A DNA stretch of 64,000 nt, taken from the NCBI RefSeq assembly GCF_010093125.1, contig NZ_NMZQ01000047.1, positions 1 through 64,000 on the forward strand, given 5' to 3'. Below, one piece after another: positions 53,679 through 63,419 of this stretch. The notes below the pieces were generated by a model. It saw only the letters and a program-made list of their open reading frames with translations. It searched no databases and was not told where the DNA came from. The position numbers were made by a program, and so were the translations under genes. Position 1 is the stretch's first letter. The number at the start of each line of letters is the position of its first letter. This DNA is from Veillonella sp. R32. GTDB taxonomy: Bacteria; Bacillota; Negativicutes; Veillonellales; Veillonellaceae.

Positions 53679-53945
53679 ATGAGTACAAAGCTTTTAAACA
53701 TTGGATTTGGTAATATGGTTTCGGCAAATCGCCTAATTGCTATCATCAGTCCAGAGTCTGCGCCCATTAAACGAATGATTCAAGATGCGCGGGAAAAAAG
53801 TGTATTAGTAGATGCTACATATGGTCGTAAAACACGAGCTGTCTTAGTGATGGATAGTGGTCAAATTGTGTTGTCAGCGATTCAACCGGAAACAGTAGCA
53901 CATCGTATTGTTCAAGCTACACCTGCTGAGTCTACGGAAGCGTAG
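53679..53945 (+). CDS. remA: RemA family DNA-binding regulator (DUF370)
   Basis: 88 residues matching Rem[35 protein letters not shown] and [17 protein letters not shown]. In Bacillus it activates biofilm matrix and osmoprotection genes by wrapping promoter DNA. Its target here is unknown. Next to gmk, as usual. Confidence 0.94.
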   Translation: MSTKLLNIGFGNMVSANRLIAIISPESAPIKRMIQDAREKSVLVDATYGRKTRAVLVMDSGQIVLSAIQPETVAHRIVQATPAESTEA

Positions 53946-53953
53946 GTGCTATT

Positions 53954-54571
53954 ATGTCGGACAGAGGGATTTTGATTGTTTTATCTGGTCCTTCAGGGGC
54001 TGGTAAAGGGACCATTTGCGCAGCTTTGCGCAAACAAATGCCCAATCTTGTGTATTCAGTATCTATGACTACACGGGCACCGCGAGTTGGTGAGGAAGAA
54101 GGGGTTAGTTATTTCTTTCGCGATAAAGAAACCTTTCAACGCCTCATTGAAGAGGATGCCTTTTTAGAATACGCGCAAGTGTATGATAATTATTATGGTA
54201 CACCTAAACAACATGTTATGGACTTGTTGAGCGAAGGTAAAAGTGTTATTCTTGAAATTGATATTCAAGGTGCTATGCAAGTTAAAGAACGATTTAGTGA
54301 GGCTGTATTTATTTATATTGTGCCACCGTCTTTAGATATTTTATCCAATCGTCTGCGCGATCGTGGTACTGATGCAGCTGAAGTCATTGATAAGCGACTT
54401 TCTAAAGCTAGCTCTGAATTAGCGTTAGCTCATCGTTATGACTATATTGTAGTGAATGATGTGTTGCCAGATGCAGTGGAAAAAGTAGCGTCTATTTTAC
54501 GAGCAGAAGCTTGTAAAATTAAACGAAATAAAGAAAAAATCCAATATATTTATAAGCAATATGCGAAATAA
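53954..54571 (+). CDS. gmk: Guanylate kinase
   Basis: 205 residues; phosphorylates GMP. P-loop SGPSGAGKGTI, TTRAPRVGEEEGVSYFF and ILEIDIQGAMQVKE are clear. The start lies eight bases after the remA stop. Confidence 0.96.
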   Translation: MSDRGILIVLSGPSGAGKGTICAALRKQMPNLVYSVSMTTRAPRVGEEEGVSYFFRDKETFQRLIEEDAFLEYAQVYDNYYGTPKQHVMDLLSEGKSVILEIDIQGAMQVKERFSEAVFIYIVPPSLDILSNRLRDRGTDAAEVIDKRLSKASSELALAHRYDYIVVNDVLPDAVEKVASILRAEACKIKRNKEKIQYIYKQYAK

Positions 54572-54584
54572 GGAGTAATGCGTT

Positions 54585-54797
54585 ATGATGGTAAAACCTT
54601 TATTAAAGGACTTGGAAAAACATGTAGATAGTAAATATACTTTAGTTACATTAGCCGCTAAGCGTGCTCGTGAATTAACTGACGGTGATGAAGCCTTAGT
54701 AACTGGTTTAGATACAGATAAACCAGTATCCGTTGCGCTTCATGAAATTGCAGATGATAAAATCGGCTTTGCTCGTACTAAAGACGGTATTAAATAA
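54585..54797 (+). CDS. rpoZ: RNA polymerase omega subunit
   Basis: 70 residues, with the omega signature YTLVTLAAKRARELT. It helps assemble and stabilise the beta-prime subunit. Two adjacent Met codons (54585, 54588) could start translation; GGAG is about nine bases upstream. Confidence 0.93.
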   Translation: MMVKPLLKDLEKHVDSKYTLVTLAAKRARELTDGDEALVTGLDTDKPVSVALHEIADDKIGFARTKDGIK

Positions 54798-54833
54798 GCG
54801 GTACTAAAAGGTGAACGATAATAGGTGTTGAGG

Positions 54834-56015
54834 ATGAAAAATAAACACGTAATTGTAGGTGTATCTGGTGGTATTGCTGCGTATAAAGCAGTAGAAATTG
54901 TAAGTCGCCTCCGCAAATTAGGGGCTGAGGTGAAGGTGGTTATGACAGAAAATGCCACCAAGTTTGTGTCCCCTATGACCTTTGGCGAAATTAGCGGTCA
55001 TCCAGTGGCGGTTAAAATGTTTGAAGATGTGCATGATTGGAACGTGGAACATATTGCTTTAGCCACATGGGCGGATGCTTATATTGTGGCACCAGCTACG
55101 GCCAATGTTATTGGTAAATTAGCTTCAGGCATTGCTGATGATATGCTTACGACACAATTGATGGCCACTAAAGCGCCTATCTTTTTGTGTCCTGCTATGA
55201 ATACTAATATGTATGAAAATCCCATAACACAACGAAATATGAATACGTTGCGTGAATTGGGGATGCATATTTTAGAAGCAGATAGTGGACATTTAGCTTG
55301 TGGCGTTACGGGCAAAGGGCGTTTGCCTGAGCCAGCCCGCATCGTTGAATGGTTATCTTTCCATATGATGAAAACAGATGTATTGGCTAATAAAACCGTT
55401 ATTGTAACAGCTGGTGGTACTCAAGAAGCCATTGATCCTGTACGTTATATTGGCAATCGGTCTAGCGGTAAAATGGGATACGCCATTGCGGAGCAAGCTG
55501 CTCTCGCTGGGGCGCGGACTATTTTAATTTCAGCACCGACTAATTTACCCGTACCATTTGGGGTAGAATTAGTATCCGTTGATTCAGCAAGAGCCATGGA
55601 AGAAGCGGTGAATAGTCGCTACGAAGCTTGCGATGCGGTGATTATGGCGGCCGCTGTAGCCGATTTTAGAGTAGCGAATATGGCGGACACTAAAATTAAG
55701 AAGATGGATACCTTAGAGCTTAAATTAGTGAAAAATCCAGATATTCTTAAAGGGTTAGGAGAGAATAAAACTCACCAAAAGCTCATCGGTTTTGCTGCTG
55801 AGACTCAAAATGTCATCGAATATGGTAAATCAAAAGTACTTAACAAAAATCTTGATATGTTAGTAGCCAATGATGTGAGTAAACAGAACGCAGGCTTTAA
55901 TGTTGATACTAACGAGGTAACTTTGATTTATCCAGGTGGGCAAGTTCGTCCTTTACCACTTATGACAAAAATTGATGTCGCTAAGCGAATTATTTCAGCC
56001 TTGGCAGAATTGTAA
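54834..56015 (+). CDS. coaBC: Bifunctional phosphopantothenoylcysteine decarboxylase/synthetase
   Basis: 393 residues carrying two CoA-synthesis steps. CoaC (about 1-180) is a flavoprotein with GVSGGIAAYKAVEIV, H in WNVEHIALA, and PAMNTNMYENP. CoaB (about 185-393) has VTAGGTQEAIDPVRYIGNRS and KIKKMDTLELKLVKNPDIL. The start at 54834 follows AGGTG; a GTG nine bases upstream is less likely. Confidence 0.95.
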   Translation: MKNKHVIVGVSGGIAAYKAVEIVSRLRKLGAEVKVVMTENATKFVSPMTFGEISGHPVAVKMFEDVHDWNVEHIALATWADAYIVAPATANVIGKLASGIADDMLTTQLMATKAPIFLCPAMNTNMYENPITQRNMNTLRELGMHILEADSGHLACGVTGKGRLPEPARIVEWLSFHMMKTDVLANKTVIVTAGGTQEAIDPVRYIGNRSSGKMGYAIAEQAALAGARTILISAPTNLPVPFGVELVSVDSARAMEEAVNSRYEACDAVIMAAAVADFRVANMADTKIKKMDTLELKLVKNPDILKGLGENKTHQKLIGFAAETQNVIEYGKSKVLNKNLDMLVANDVSKQNAGFNVDTNEVTLIYPGGQVRPLPLMTKIDVAKRIISALAEL

Positions 56016-56074
56016 TTCTATTGTATAATGAACCAGTGATATAAAGTATCACAATCAGTTTAATAGTAACTTTT

Positions 56075-56212
56075 GTCTCATCAAGAGTAGTGGAGGGAAA
56101 GGCCCTGTGAAGCTACAGCAACCATTCATTGTGAAAAGGTGCTAAGTCCGACGGTAATATGCCGAAAGATGGGGTTTGATTCCTCATCGCTTGGCTGATG
56201 AGGAATTTTTTT
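56075..56212 (+). promoter_or_regulatory. SAM-I (S-box) riboswitch controlling metK
   Basis: Consensus elements in order: CTCATCAAGAGTAGTGGAGG, GGCCCTGTGAAG, AGCAACC, GGTGCTAAGTCC and GCCGAAAGATGGGG. P1 is CTCATC (56077-56082) with GATGGG (56169-56174). With SAM bound, P1 forms and the downstream terminator folds. Without SAM, GATGGGG can pair with CCTCATC to prevent it. This gives feedback on SAM synthesis. Confidence 0.96.
56179..56212 (+). terminator. Riboswitch terminator before metK
   Basis: ATTCCTCATC (56179-56188) pairs with GATGAGGAAT (56197-56206) followed by a run of T. Its left arm overlaps the alternative partner of the riboswitch P1 strand. Confidence 0.93.
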
Positions 56213-56229
56213 ATGGAGGTAATGGGTAA

Positions 56230-57420
56230 ATGGCTGAAAAACATGTATTTTTCACATCAGAATCCGTAACAGAAGGTCATCCCGACAAAATCGCTGACCA
56301 AATTTCGGATGCTGTGCTTGATGCAATTCTTGCGCAAGATCCAACGGCTCATGTTGCGTGTGAAACGCTCGTAACAACAGGTCAAGTTCATGTAGTTGGG
56401 GAAATTTCCACTAAATGTTATGTAGATATTAATCATATTGTACGTGAAACGATTCGCGAAATCGGTTATACACGTGCTAAATACGGTTTTGACTGCGATA
56501 CTTGTGGTGTTAACGTAGCATTAGACGAACAGTCCGTAGATATTGCTATGGGCGTGGATGATGCGCTTGAAACACGCGAAGGTGGTAGCGATAAATTTGA
56601 TAAAATCGGTGCTGGTGACCAAGGGATGATGTTTGGTTATGCTACGAATGAAACGGAAGAATTCATGCCTATGCCAATCGCATTAGCTCATCGTTTATCT
56701 CGTCAGTTAACAAAAGTTCGTAAAGATGGTGTATTACCTTACCTTCGTCCTGATGGTAAAACACAGGTTACTGTTGAATATGTAGATGGCGTACCTAAAC
56801 GCATTGAAACTATCGTTATTTCTACTCAACATGGTCCTGAAGTATCTCGTGAACAGATTGAGGCTGACCTTAAAGAATTAGTTATTAAACCTGTATTACC
56901 AGAAGGTTTTGTTGATGAAAACACTAAATTCTTCATCAATCCTACAGGTCGTTTCGTAATTGGTGGTCCACAAGGGGATGCTGGTTTAACTGGTCGTAAG
57001 ATTATTGTAGATACTTACGGTGGTATGGCTCGTCACGGGGGCGGTGCATTCTCTGGTAAAGATCCTACAAAAGTAGACCGCAGTGCAGCGTATGCAGCTC
57101 GTTATGTAGCTAAAAACATCGTAGCAGCTGGTCTTGCGGATAAATGTGAAATTCAGATTGCTTATGCCATCGGCGTGGCAAAACCTGTATCCATCATGGT
57201 TGAAACTTTTGGCACTGCTAAAGTGGCCGAAGAAAAAATTGCGGAACTTGTTAAGAAACATTTTGACCTTCGTCCAGCAGGTATCATCGAAATGCTTGAC
57301 TTGCTTCGTCCAATTTATCATCAAACAGCAGCCTATGGTCACTTTGGTCGTACTGATGTTGATCTTCCTTGGGAACATACTGATAAAGCAGAAATTCTTC
57401 GCAAAGAAGCTGGTTTATAA
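56230..57420 (+). CDS. metK: S-adenosylmethionine synthase
   Basis: 396 residues; makes SAM from methionine and ATP. Motifs [32 protein letters not shown] and [19 protein letters not shown] are intact. Codon use is rich in C-ending codons, as expected for strong expression. Regulated by the SAM-I riboswitch. Confidence 0.97.
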   Translation: MAEKHVFFTSESVTEGHPDKIADQISDAVLDAILAQDPTAHVACETLVTTGQVHVVGEISTKCYVDINHIVRETIREIGYTRAKYGFDCDTCGVNVALDEQSVDIAMGVDDALETREGGSDKFDKIGAGDQGMMFGYATNETEEFMPMPIALAHRLSRQLTKVRKDGVLPYLRPDGKTQVTVEYVDGVPKRIETIVISTQHGPEVSREQIEADLKELVIKPVLPEGFVDENTKFFINPTGRFVIGGPQGDAGLTGRKIIVDTYGGMARHGGGAFSGKDPTKVDRSAAYAARYVAKNIVAAGLADKCEIQIAYAIGVAKPVSIMVETFGTAKVAEEKIAELVKKHFDLRPAGIIEMLDLLRPIYHQTAAYGHFGRTDVDLPWEHTDKAEILRKEAGL

Positions 57421-57443
57421 TTAAATAGCTAAGCTAAATATAG

Positions 57444-57485
57444 AGAGGTTGTAATTTGAGCTATTCAAATTACGGCCTCTTTTTT
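57444..57485 (+). terminator. Intrinsic terminator after metK
   Basis: AGAGG-TT-GTAATTTGA pairs with TCAAATTAC-GG-CCTCT (two G-U pairs), followed by TTTTTT. Confidence 0.9.
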
Positions 57486-57507
57486 AGTTCTTGCTGTGTA
57501 GTCTTTA

Positions 57508-57536
57508 TTTAAAAATATCGAAAAAAATGGTATAAT
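57508..57536 (+). promoter_or_regulatory. Possible priA promoter
   Basis: TATAAT at 57531-57536 is consensus; the -35 (TTTAAA 57508-57513, spacer 17) is poor. Confidence 0.45.
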
Positions 57537-57562
57537 AAAAAATACTGCAAAGGAGGGATAGT

Positions 57563-59743
57563 ATGCGTGTGGCGGAAGTTATTATCAATCGTCCAGCGAA
57601 GAAAATGAATAGTCCATTCAGCTATGCTGTACCGCCACAATTTGGCGAAATTGCTTTAGGTACGCGCGTAGCTGTCCCTTTAGGGCGCACAAAGGAAGAA
57701 GGAATTCTCATAGCTTATCGAGAGCTAACAGAAATTCCTACTTATGAAATCAAGCCTATTCAAGCAGTTTTAGACAAAGAACCGTGGTTTACGCCAGAAA
57801 TGTTAGCTACCGCTAAAAAGCTCAGTAACTATTATTTATGTGCTTTATCAGAAGCATTGAGTTTGTTTACTATTGATAAGAAGCAATTAAAGAGTTATGA
57901 ACGACCTAAAGAACAGTGGCTAGTAGTGCAACCTTGGTTTCAACCAGAGCATATTCCTTTGAAGCGAAAGCGACAGCGTGAATTAGGATTTTACTTACAA
58001 GAGTTAGGTACAGCGTCGGTACATAGTTTACAAAAAGATGGTTTCACGTTACCCGTTATAAAACAAGTGATGACTTATGAAGGCATTACGGTAGAAGAGC
58101 GATATACACAGACTAAGACAAAGTTTAATGCTTTTCAGGTAAAAGATTTACCGCTTACAGCAGAACAACAAACCTGTTATGAACCCATTAAACGGGCTGT
58201 CACGAACCGCATAGCGGATACCTTTTTATTACATGGTGTTACTGGTAGTGGCAAAACACAAATTTATATGAAAGCAGCCCGTGACTGTATTGCTATGGAC
58301 CGCATTGCCATTGTGTTAGTACCGGAAATTATGTTAACGAATCAAATTGTTACGCGCTTTGTGGAAGCCTTTGGCGATGAAGTAGTAGTATTTCATAGCA
58401 AGTTAACTATTAGTGAACGGTATAATAATTGGGAACGCTTGCGACGTAAAGATAGTCATATTATTATTGGTGCTCGGTCAGCTGTATTCGCACCTACGGA
58501 AGACATTGGGCTCATTATAGTAGATGAAGAGCATGATACGTCTTATAAACAAGAGGATATGGTGCGTTACCATGCCCGTAAAGTCGCTCAATGGCGTGCT
58601 AAGGCTAATCAGTGTCCCCTAATCCTTGGATCGGCTACACCTTCTATTGAGTCGTATTATTTAGCTAAACAGGGGACATATCAATTATTAGAATTGAAAC
58701 ATCGAATTTTTCATCAACCATTACCTAAGGTGCAAATCATAGATATGAAAGAAGAGATGATGTATGGTAATTATTCTGTATTTTCAGGGGCTATGAGTCA
58801 TCTCATTCGACAAACTTTGGCTAATCAAGAACAGATGATTATTTTGTTGAATCGTCGTGGTTACAGCACCTTTGTTATGTGTCGCGAATGTGGCGAACCC
58901 ATTAAATGCCCTCATTGTGATGTGGCTATGGTATATCATCAAAGTGGTGAGGCACTTCGTTGTCATTATTGCGAATATCACGAGCCAGTACCTAGAGTAT
59001 GCCCTCATTGTGGCAGTCAAAAAATTAAATTTTTTGGCTCTGGTACACAAAAAGTGGAAGAAGAATTACAACGCAATTTTCCTAAAGCACGAATTGCTCG
59101 TTTAGACCAAGATGTGACGGCGAAAAAAGGAAATGGTGAGCAAATTCTAACTGACTTTGGGGCAGGCCATTATGATATTTTATTAGGTACCCAAATGGTA
59201 GCGAAGGGACATGATTTTAAAGGGGTTACGGCCGTAGGCGTATTGACCGCTGATTCCGTGTTAAATATCCCTTTATATAGTGCGTCTGAGCGAACCTTTG
59301 ATTTGCTGACCCAAGTGGCTGGCCGCGCAGGGCGTAGTACGGGGAAGGGACAAGTCGTAATTCAGACCTATAATCCCTTACATTATGCTATAATAAAGAG
59401 TAAGGCCCATGATTATATTGGTTTTTATGAAGAAGAAATACAGGCTCGTGAAATGCTAGGGTATCCTCCGTTAGGGGCGATGATGCATTTTAGGATTCAG
59501 CATAAAGAAGTGGCTAAAGCTATGGCTATTGCAGAAAAAATTGTGAGCACTTTAGAATCTTTGGCAGTGCCAGGCGAGCTTGATATTATGGGTCCTTATG
59601 AAGAAGGTATTAAAAAGGTACGTGACTTATATCGCGTAGCGATTATGGTACGAGGCAATCAATTAGAGTCTATCAAAGACTTTATATACAATTCGTGGAT
59701 TTTTACACAAGAGGGATTACATATTGATGTAGATCCTGTTTAA
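57563..59743 (+). CDS. priA: Primosomal replication restart helicase PriA
   Basis: 726 residues. N-terminal 3'-DNA-end-binding domain, winged helix, then the helicase core with GVTGSGKTQIYM, DEEHD and a zinc-binding insert of paired Cys (CRECG, CPHCD, CHYCE, CPHCG). Motifs V-VI (GTQMVAKGHDF, QVAGRAGRS) are present. It reloads the replisome at stalled forks. Ribosome binding site AAAGGAGGG. It heads priA-def-fmt-DUF116-rsmB. Confidence 0.96.
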   Translation: MRVAEVIINRPAKKMNSPFSYAVPPQFGEIALGTRVAVPLGRTKEEGILIAYRELTEIPTYEIKPIQAVLDKEPWFTPEMLATAKKLSNYYLCALSEALSLFTIDKKQLKSYERPKEQWLVVQPWFQPEHIPLKRKRQRELGFYLQELGTASVHSLQKDGFTLPVIKQVMTYEGITVEERYTQTKTKFNAFQVKDLPLTAEQQTCYEPIKRAVTNRIADTFLLHGVTGSGKTQIYMKAARDCIAMDRIAIVLVPEIMLTNQIVTRFVEAFGDEVVVFHSKLTISERYNNWERLRRKDSHIIIGARSAVFAPTEDIGLIIVDEEHDTSYKQEDMVRYHARKVAQWRAKANQCPLILGSATPSIESYYLAKQGTYQLLELKHRIFHQPLPKVQIIDMKEEMMYGNYSVFSGAMSHLIRQTLANQEQMIILLNRRGYSTFVMCRECGEPIKCPHCDVAMVYHQSGEALRCHYCEYHEPVPRVCPHCGSQKIKFFGSGTQKVEEELQRNFPKARIARLDQDVTAKKGNGEQILTDFGAGHYDILLGTQMVAKGHDFKGVTAVGVLTADSVLNIPLYSASERTFDLLTQVAGRAGRSTGKGQVVIQTYNPLHYAIIKSKAHDYIGFYEEEIQAREMLGYPPLGAMMHFRIQHKEVAKAMAIAEKIVSTLESLAVPGELDIMGPYEEGIKKVRDLYRVAIMVRGNQLESIKDFIYNSWIFTQEGLHIDVDPV

Positions 59744-59754
59744 TAGGAGGACAT

Positions 59755-60273
59755 ATGGCAGTTTTAGATATTGTGAAAGCAGGACATCCTGTATTAAAAA
59801 AAGTGGCGGAACCTGTTGATTTTGTCAATAAAAAATTGCGCCAGTTATTAGATGACATGGCAGATACTATGCGTGTTGCCGATGGTTGCGGTTTAGCGGC
59901 ACCACAGGTTAATGTGTCACAGCGTATTATCGTAGTGGATGATGGTACAGGTTTACAAGAATTTATTAACCCAGAAATCGTTAAAGCTGATGGTGAACAA
60001 ATTGGCGTAGAAGGTTGCTTAAGTGTGCCTGGCTATTTTGGTGATGTAAAGCGCTATCAAGAGATTGAGGTACATTATATTGATCGTCACAATAAAAAGA
60101 AAAAACTAAAAGCGGAAGGCTTTTTAGCTCGTATTATTCAGCATGAAATTGATCATTTAAATGGCATTTTGTTTATTGAAAAAGTAGAGACTGCCTATAA
60201 ATTGAAAGATGAAAATGCAGTGGCTATGGCAGAAGCAGAAGCCGATATTATAAAAGAACCATCACAGGCATAG
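59755..60273 (+). CDS. def: Peptide deformylase
   Basis: 172 residues; removes formyl from nascent peptides. Metal-site motifs GCGLAAPQVN, EGCLSVPG and QHEIDHLNGILF are all intact. The C-terminal 20 residues are a charged extension. It lies between priA and fmt. Confidence 0.96.
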   Translation: MAVLDIVKAGHPVLKKVAEPVDFVNKKLRQLLDDMADTMRVADGCGLAAPQVNVSQRIIVVDDGTGLQEFINPEIVKADGEQIGVEGCLSVPGYFGDVKRYQEIEVHYIDRHNKKKKLKAEGFLARIIQHEIDHLNGILFIEKVETAYKLKDENAVAMAEAEADIIKEPSQA

Positions 60274-60282
60274 GAGGCATTC

Positions 60283-61260
60283 ATGGATTCATTACGGGTT
60301 GTTTTTATGGGGACACCAGATTTTGCCGTGCCTACCTTACAGGCTTTGATTGATGGCCCCCATGAAGTGGTAGGTGTTTTCTGCCAACCAGATAAACAAA
60401 AAGGACGTGGTAAAAAAGTGCAAATGCCACCAGTAAAGGAATGTGCCTTAGCAGCTGACTTAGCTGTATATCAGCCAGTGACTTTGCGTGATGAGGCGGC
60501 TGAAACTTTGCTTCGTTCGTTAGCACCTGATGTAATAGTCGTTGTGGCTTATGGTAAAATTTTACCCCCTTGGTTGATTCGTCTACCAAAGTATGGCTGT
60601 CTTAATGTACATGCCTCTTTATTGCCTAAATATCGTGGCGCCGCGCCTATTCACTGGGCTATTTTAAATGGAGACCGTGAAACAGGGGTAACTATTATGC
60701 AAATGAATGATGGCTTAGATACGGGCGATATGTTGGAAACGATTCCGCTAACAATTAAAGCTGGTGAAACAACAGGCGAATTATTTGACCGCATTGCACC
60801 AATCGGTGGCGAGGTTATTAATGAGGTACTGGCTAAGGCTTTGGCTGGTAGTTTACAGCCTGTGCCACAAGATGATAGCCAAGCTACTTATGCTAATAAA
60901 ATTACTAAGGAAATGGGAGCCCTTGATTGGACGCGCAGTGCCGTTGCCTTAGCTAATCAAATTAGAGGTCTTAGTCCAGCACCGGGTTGTTTTACCTTCT
61001 TAGAAGCTGGTAAACGCATTAAAGTATGGCAAGCCTGTGCTATGGCAAATGAAGTAGTAAAGACTAAAAATATTTCGGTGACAGCCGGTGACCCCATTCC
61101 TGGTACGATTATAGGTGTAACCGAAAAAAGCTTTTTAGTAGCAACTGGTGAGGGTGTATTAGAAGTTTTGGAAGTACAGCCAGATAATAAAAAACGCATG
61201 AATGCTGGCGATTTTTGTCGTGGTCATCAAGTAAAGGCAGGATTAATTCTGAATGCGTAA
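60283..61260 (+). CDS. fmt: Methionyl-tRNA formyltransferase
   Basis: 325 residues; formylates initiator Met-tRNA. MGTPDFAVPTLQAL, NVHASLLPKYRGAAPIHWAI and MNDGLDTGDM are signatures, with a C-terminal domain from about 205. Its end overlaps the DUF116 gene by eight bases, implying coupled translation. Confidence 0.96.
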   Translation: MDSLRVVFMGTPDFAVPTLQALIDGPHEVVGVFCQPDKQKGRGKKVQMPPVKECALAADLAVYQPVTLRDEAAETLLRSLAPDVIVVVAYGKILPPWLIRLPKYGCLNVHASLLPKYRGAAPIHWAILNGDRETGVTIMQMNDGLDTGDMLETIPLTIKAGETTGELFDRIAPIGGEVINEVLAKALAGSLQPVPQDDSQATYANKITKEMGALDWTRSAVALANQIRGLSPAPGCFTFLEAGKRIKVWQACAMANEVVKTKNISVTAGDPIPGTIIGVTEKSFLVATGEGVLEVLEVQPDNKKRMNAGDFCRGHQVKAGLILNA

Positions 61261-62023
61261 TCAACAACAAAGCTTAGGACAATATCCTTTGTACTTTAAA
61301 TTAACCTTTGCAGTATTTCTTATACTTACGCTATTGTGGGCCGTTTTAGGCTATTTATTATGGCCTGGTTTACATCGTTGGGGTGTGGGTATAGCAACGA
61401 CAGTGGAAATTTTATTAGCTGTATTCCCCATACTTTGTTGGATTATGTGGGGCAGTATGGCTTTGGCGTCAACTAACCATTTACGAATTCATCCTATTTG
61501 GCTTCGTATTAGTAATCGTTGGCTCTATGCTTTTTTCCCTGTAGTGTTACTTATCGGCAAAGTAGTAGGTGTCACTAAAGATAGAGCTAGTCAGGCTTTA
61601 ATTGATTTAATTAATCACTTGGTGGAATTAAATCTGTATAAAGTACCGGCTGAGCGTGTTTTATTATTAACGCCGCATTGTTTGCAACAAAGTGATTGCG
61701 TTCACAAAGTAACTACTGATGTTCATAATTGTAAACGTTGTGGTCGCTGTCAAGTAGGTACCTTACTTGAGATTGCCGATACCTATGGTTGCAAGTTTGT
61801 AGTAGTGACAGGTGGCACATTGGCAAGACTTATGATTAAAAACATTCGCCCTAAGGCAATTGTAGCCATTGCCTGTGAGCGAGATTTAGTGAGTGGTATG
61901 AATGATGTATTTCCGATTCCCGTAATAGGGGTGCTCAATGAGCGTCCTTGTGGGCCTTGTTGCAATACGCGGGTAAATACGGATCGTATTAAAGAAGTTG
62001 TGGAGAAATTAATTAATGGCTAA
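61253..62023 (+). CDS. DUF116 family membrane protein with Cys clusters
   Basis: 256 residues. Two or three N-terminal hydrophobic segments (about 15-40, 45-70, 90-110) are followed by a cytosolic domain with Cys clusters: CLQQSDC, NCKRCGRC, a lone Cys in ACERDL, and CGPCC. This is the DUF116 pattern and suggests an iron-sulfur or zinc site. The enzymatic role is unknown. It overlaps fmt and rsmB on either side, so it is co-translated with the formylation and rRNA methylation genes. Confidence 0.82.
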   Translation: MRNQQQSLGQYPLYFKLTFAVFLILTLLWAVLGYLLWPGLHRWGVGIATTVEILLAVFPILCWIMWGSMALASTNHLRIHPIWLRISNRWLYAFFPVVLLIGKVVGVTKDRASQALIDLINHLVELNLYKVPAERVLLLTPHCLQQSDCVHKVTTDVHNCKRCGRCQVGTLLEIADTYGCKFVVVTGGTLARLMIKNIRPKAIVAIACERDLVSGMNDVFPIPVIGVLNERPCGPCCNTRVNTDRIKEVVEKLING

Positions 62024-63386
62024 GGTGCAGACAGCGAGGCCCGCCTCGCAGGGACAAGTAAATATTAGACGATTAGCTGTCCAGGCTTTATTGATGATTA
62101 ATCGTGACGGTGCCTATGCGAATATAGTTTTGCAACAGATGTTAGGGGAACATCATTTAAGTGATGTGGATCGGCGTTTTTTCACAGAGCTAGTATATGG
62201 GGTAGTGCGTCGTCGCAACTATTTAGATGCTATTATTGAAACGTTAGCTAAACGGCCGTTGCGCAAATTATCTTCCATCGTTGTTGATATATTGCGATTA
62301 GGTCTGTATCAACTCATTTATATGGACAAGGTACCAGAGAGTGCCGCTGTAAATGAAAGCGTAAAATTGGCAAAAAAAATGGCACGCGGTTTAGATGGTT
62401 TTGTCAATGGCGTATTGCGTAATTTTTTGCGTAATCGTGATAGCTTTAGCATTGATGAGTTGGCTACAAGCGCGGTAGAGCGATTGGCGTTTATTTACAA
62501 TCAACCTCTTTGGTTGTTGGAGCATTGGTTGGCTATTTATGGCGAAGAGAAAACGCTGGGGCTTTGCAGTTGGTTTAATGAGCGTCCAAGGTTGACAGCC
62601 CGCATCAATACGCTGAAAACCTCAATCCCAGACGGTATGGCAGCCCTTACTAAAGTTGGTTGGCAAGCTGAACCGACTGGTAAACTGCCAGAGGCTATTT
62701 ATATTAATAGCCATCGTGGTTCATTAGACAGTTCTGCTTTAGTAAAAGACGGACTTTTAACCTTTACTGATGAAGCATCTATGGCGGTGGCTTATGTGGT
62801 AGATCCTAAGCCAGGAGACCAGGTTTTGGATTGTTGTGCAGCTCCTGGTGGTAAGACAATGCATATGGCAGCGCGTATGCAGAATAGAGGTCGTATTGTC
62901 GCTGATGATATTCATGAACATAAATTAGGTCTCATGGCGGCTAATGCTAAACGTCTAGGCGTGACTAATGCAGAATTTAAATTGCAAGATGCGACTTCTT
63001 TGCCTACTGAGTGGGCGGAGAGCTTTGATAGAGTATTAGTGGATGCCCCTTGCTCTGGCCTTGGTATTTTACAGCGTAAGCTAGATATGCGTTGGCATAA
63101 GTCGGCGGAGTCTTTGAAGACTTTGCCTACGTTGCAACTCCAAATTTTAGAAGAAGCAGCTAAGACAGTAAAAGCAGGTGGTGTCTTAGTCTATTCTACT
63201 TGTACTATTAATGAAGCTGAAAACGAAGACGTGGTTAATAAGTTTTTAACTCTTCATAGTGAATTTGTCTTGGCCGATGCAGCTCCGTATTTACCATTTC
63301 CTGTAACGGGTCCTATGGTAACTTTATGGCCCCAAAAGGATGAAATGGATGGCTTTTTTATAGCTCGTCTTCATAAACAAGGCTAA
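62016..63386 (+). CDS. rsmB: 16S rRNA (cytosine-C5)-methyltransferase RsmB
   Basis: 456 residues. A NusB-like N-terminal domain (about 20-150) precedes the SAM-dependent methyltransferase with DCCAAPGGKTMHMA, catalytic DAPCSGLGILQRKLDMRW and YSTCTINEAENEDVV. It methylates C967 (E. coli numbering). Its ATG is inside the DUF116 stop region. Confidence 0.95.
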   Translation: MAKVQTARPASQGQVNIRRLAVQALLMINRDGAYANIVLQQMLGEHHLSDVDRRFFTELVYGVVRRRNYLDAIIETLAKRPLRKLSSIVVDILRLGLYQLIYMDKVPESAAVNESVKLAKKMARGLDGFVNGVLRNFLRNRDSFSIDELATSAVERLAFIYNQPLWLLEHWLAIYGEEKTLGLCSWFNERPRLTARINTLKTSIPDGMAALTKVGWQAEPTGKLPEAIYINSHRGSLDSSALVKDGLLTFTDEASMAVAYVVDPKPGDQVLDCCAAPGGKTMHMAARMQNRGRIVADDIHEHKLGLMAANAKRLGVTNAEFKLQDATSLPTEWAESFDRVLVDAPCSGLGILQRKLDMRWHKSAESLKTLPTLQLQILEEAAKTVKAGGVLVYSTCTINEAENEDVVNKFLTLHSEFVLADAAPYLPFPVTGPMVTLWPQKDEMDGFFIARLHKQG

Positions 63387-63419
63387 GACTTTCAAAATTG
63401 ATTACTTAAGGATATAATT

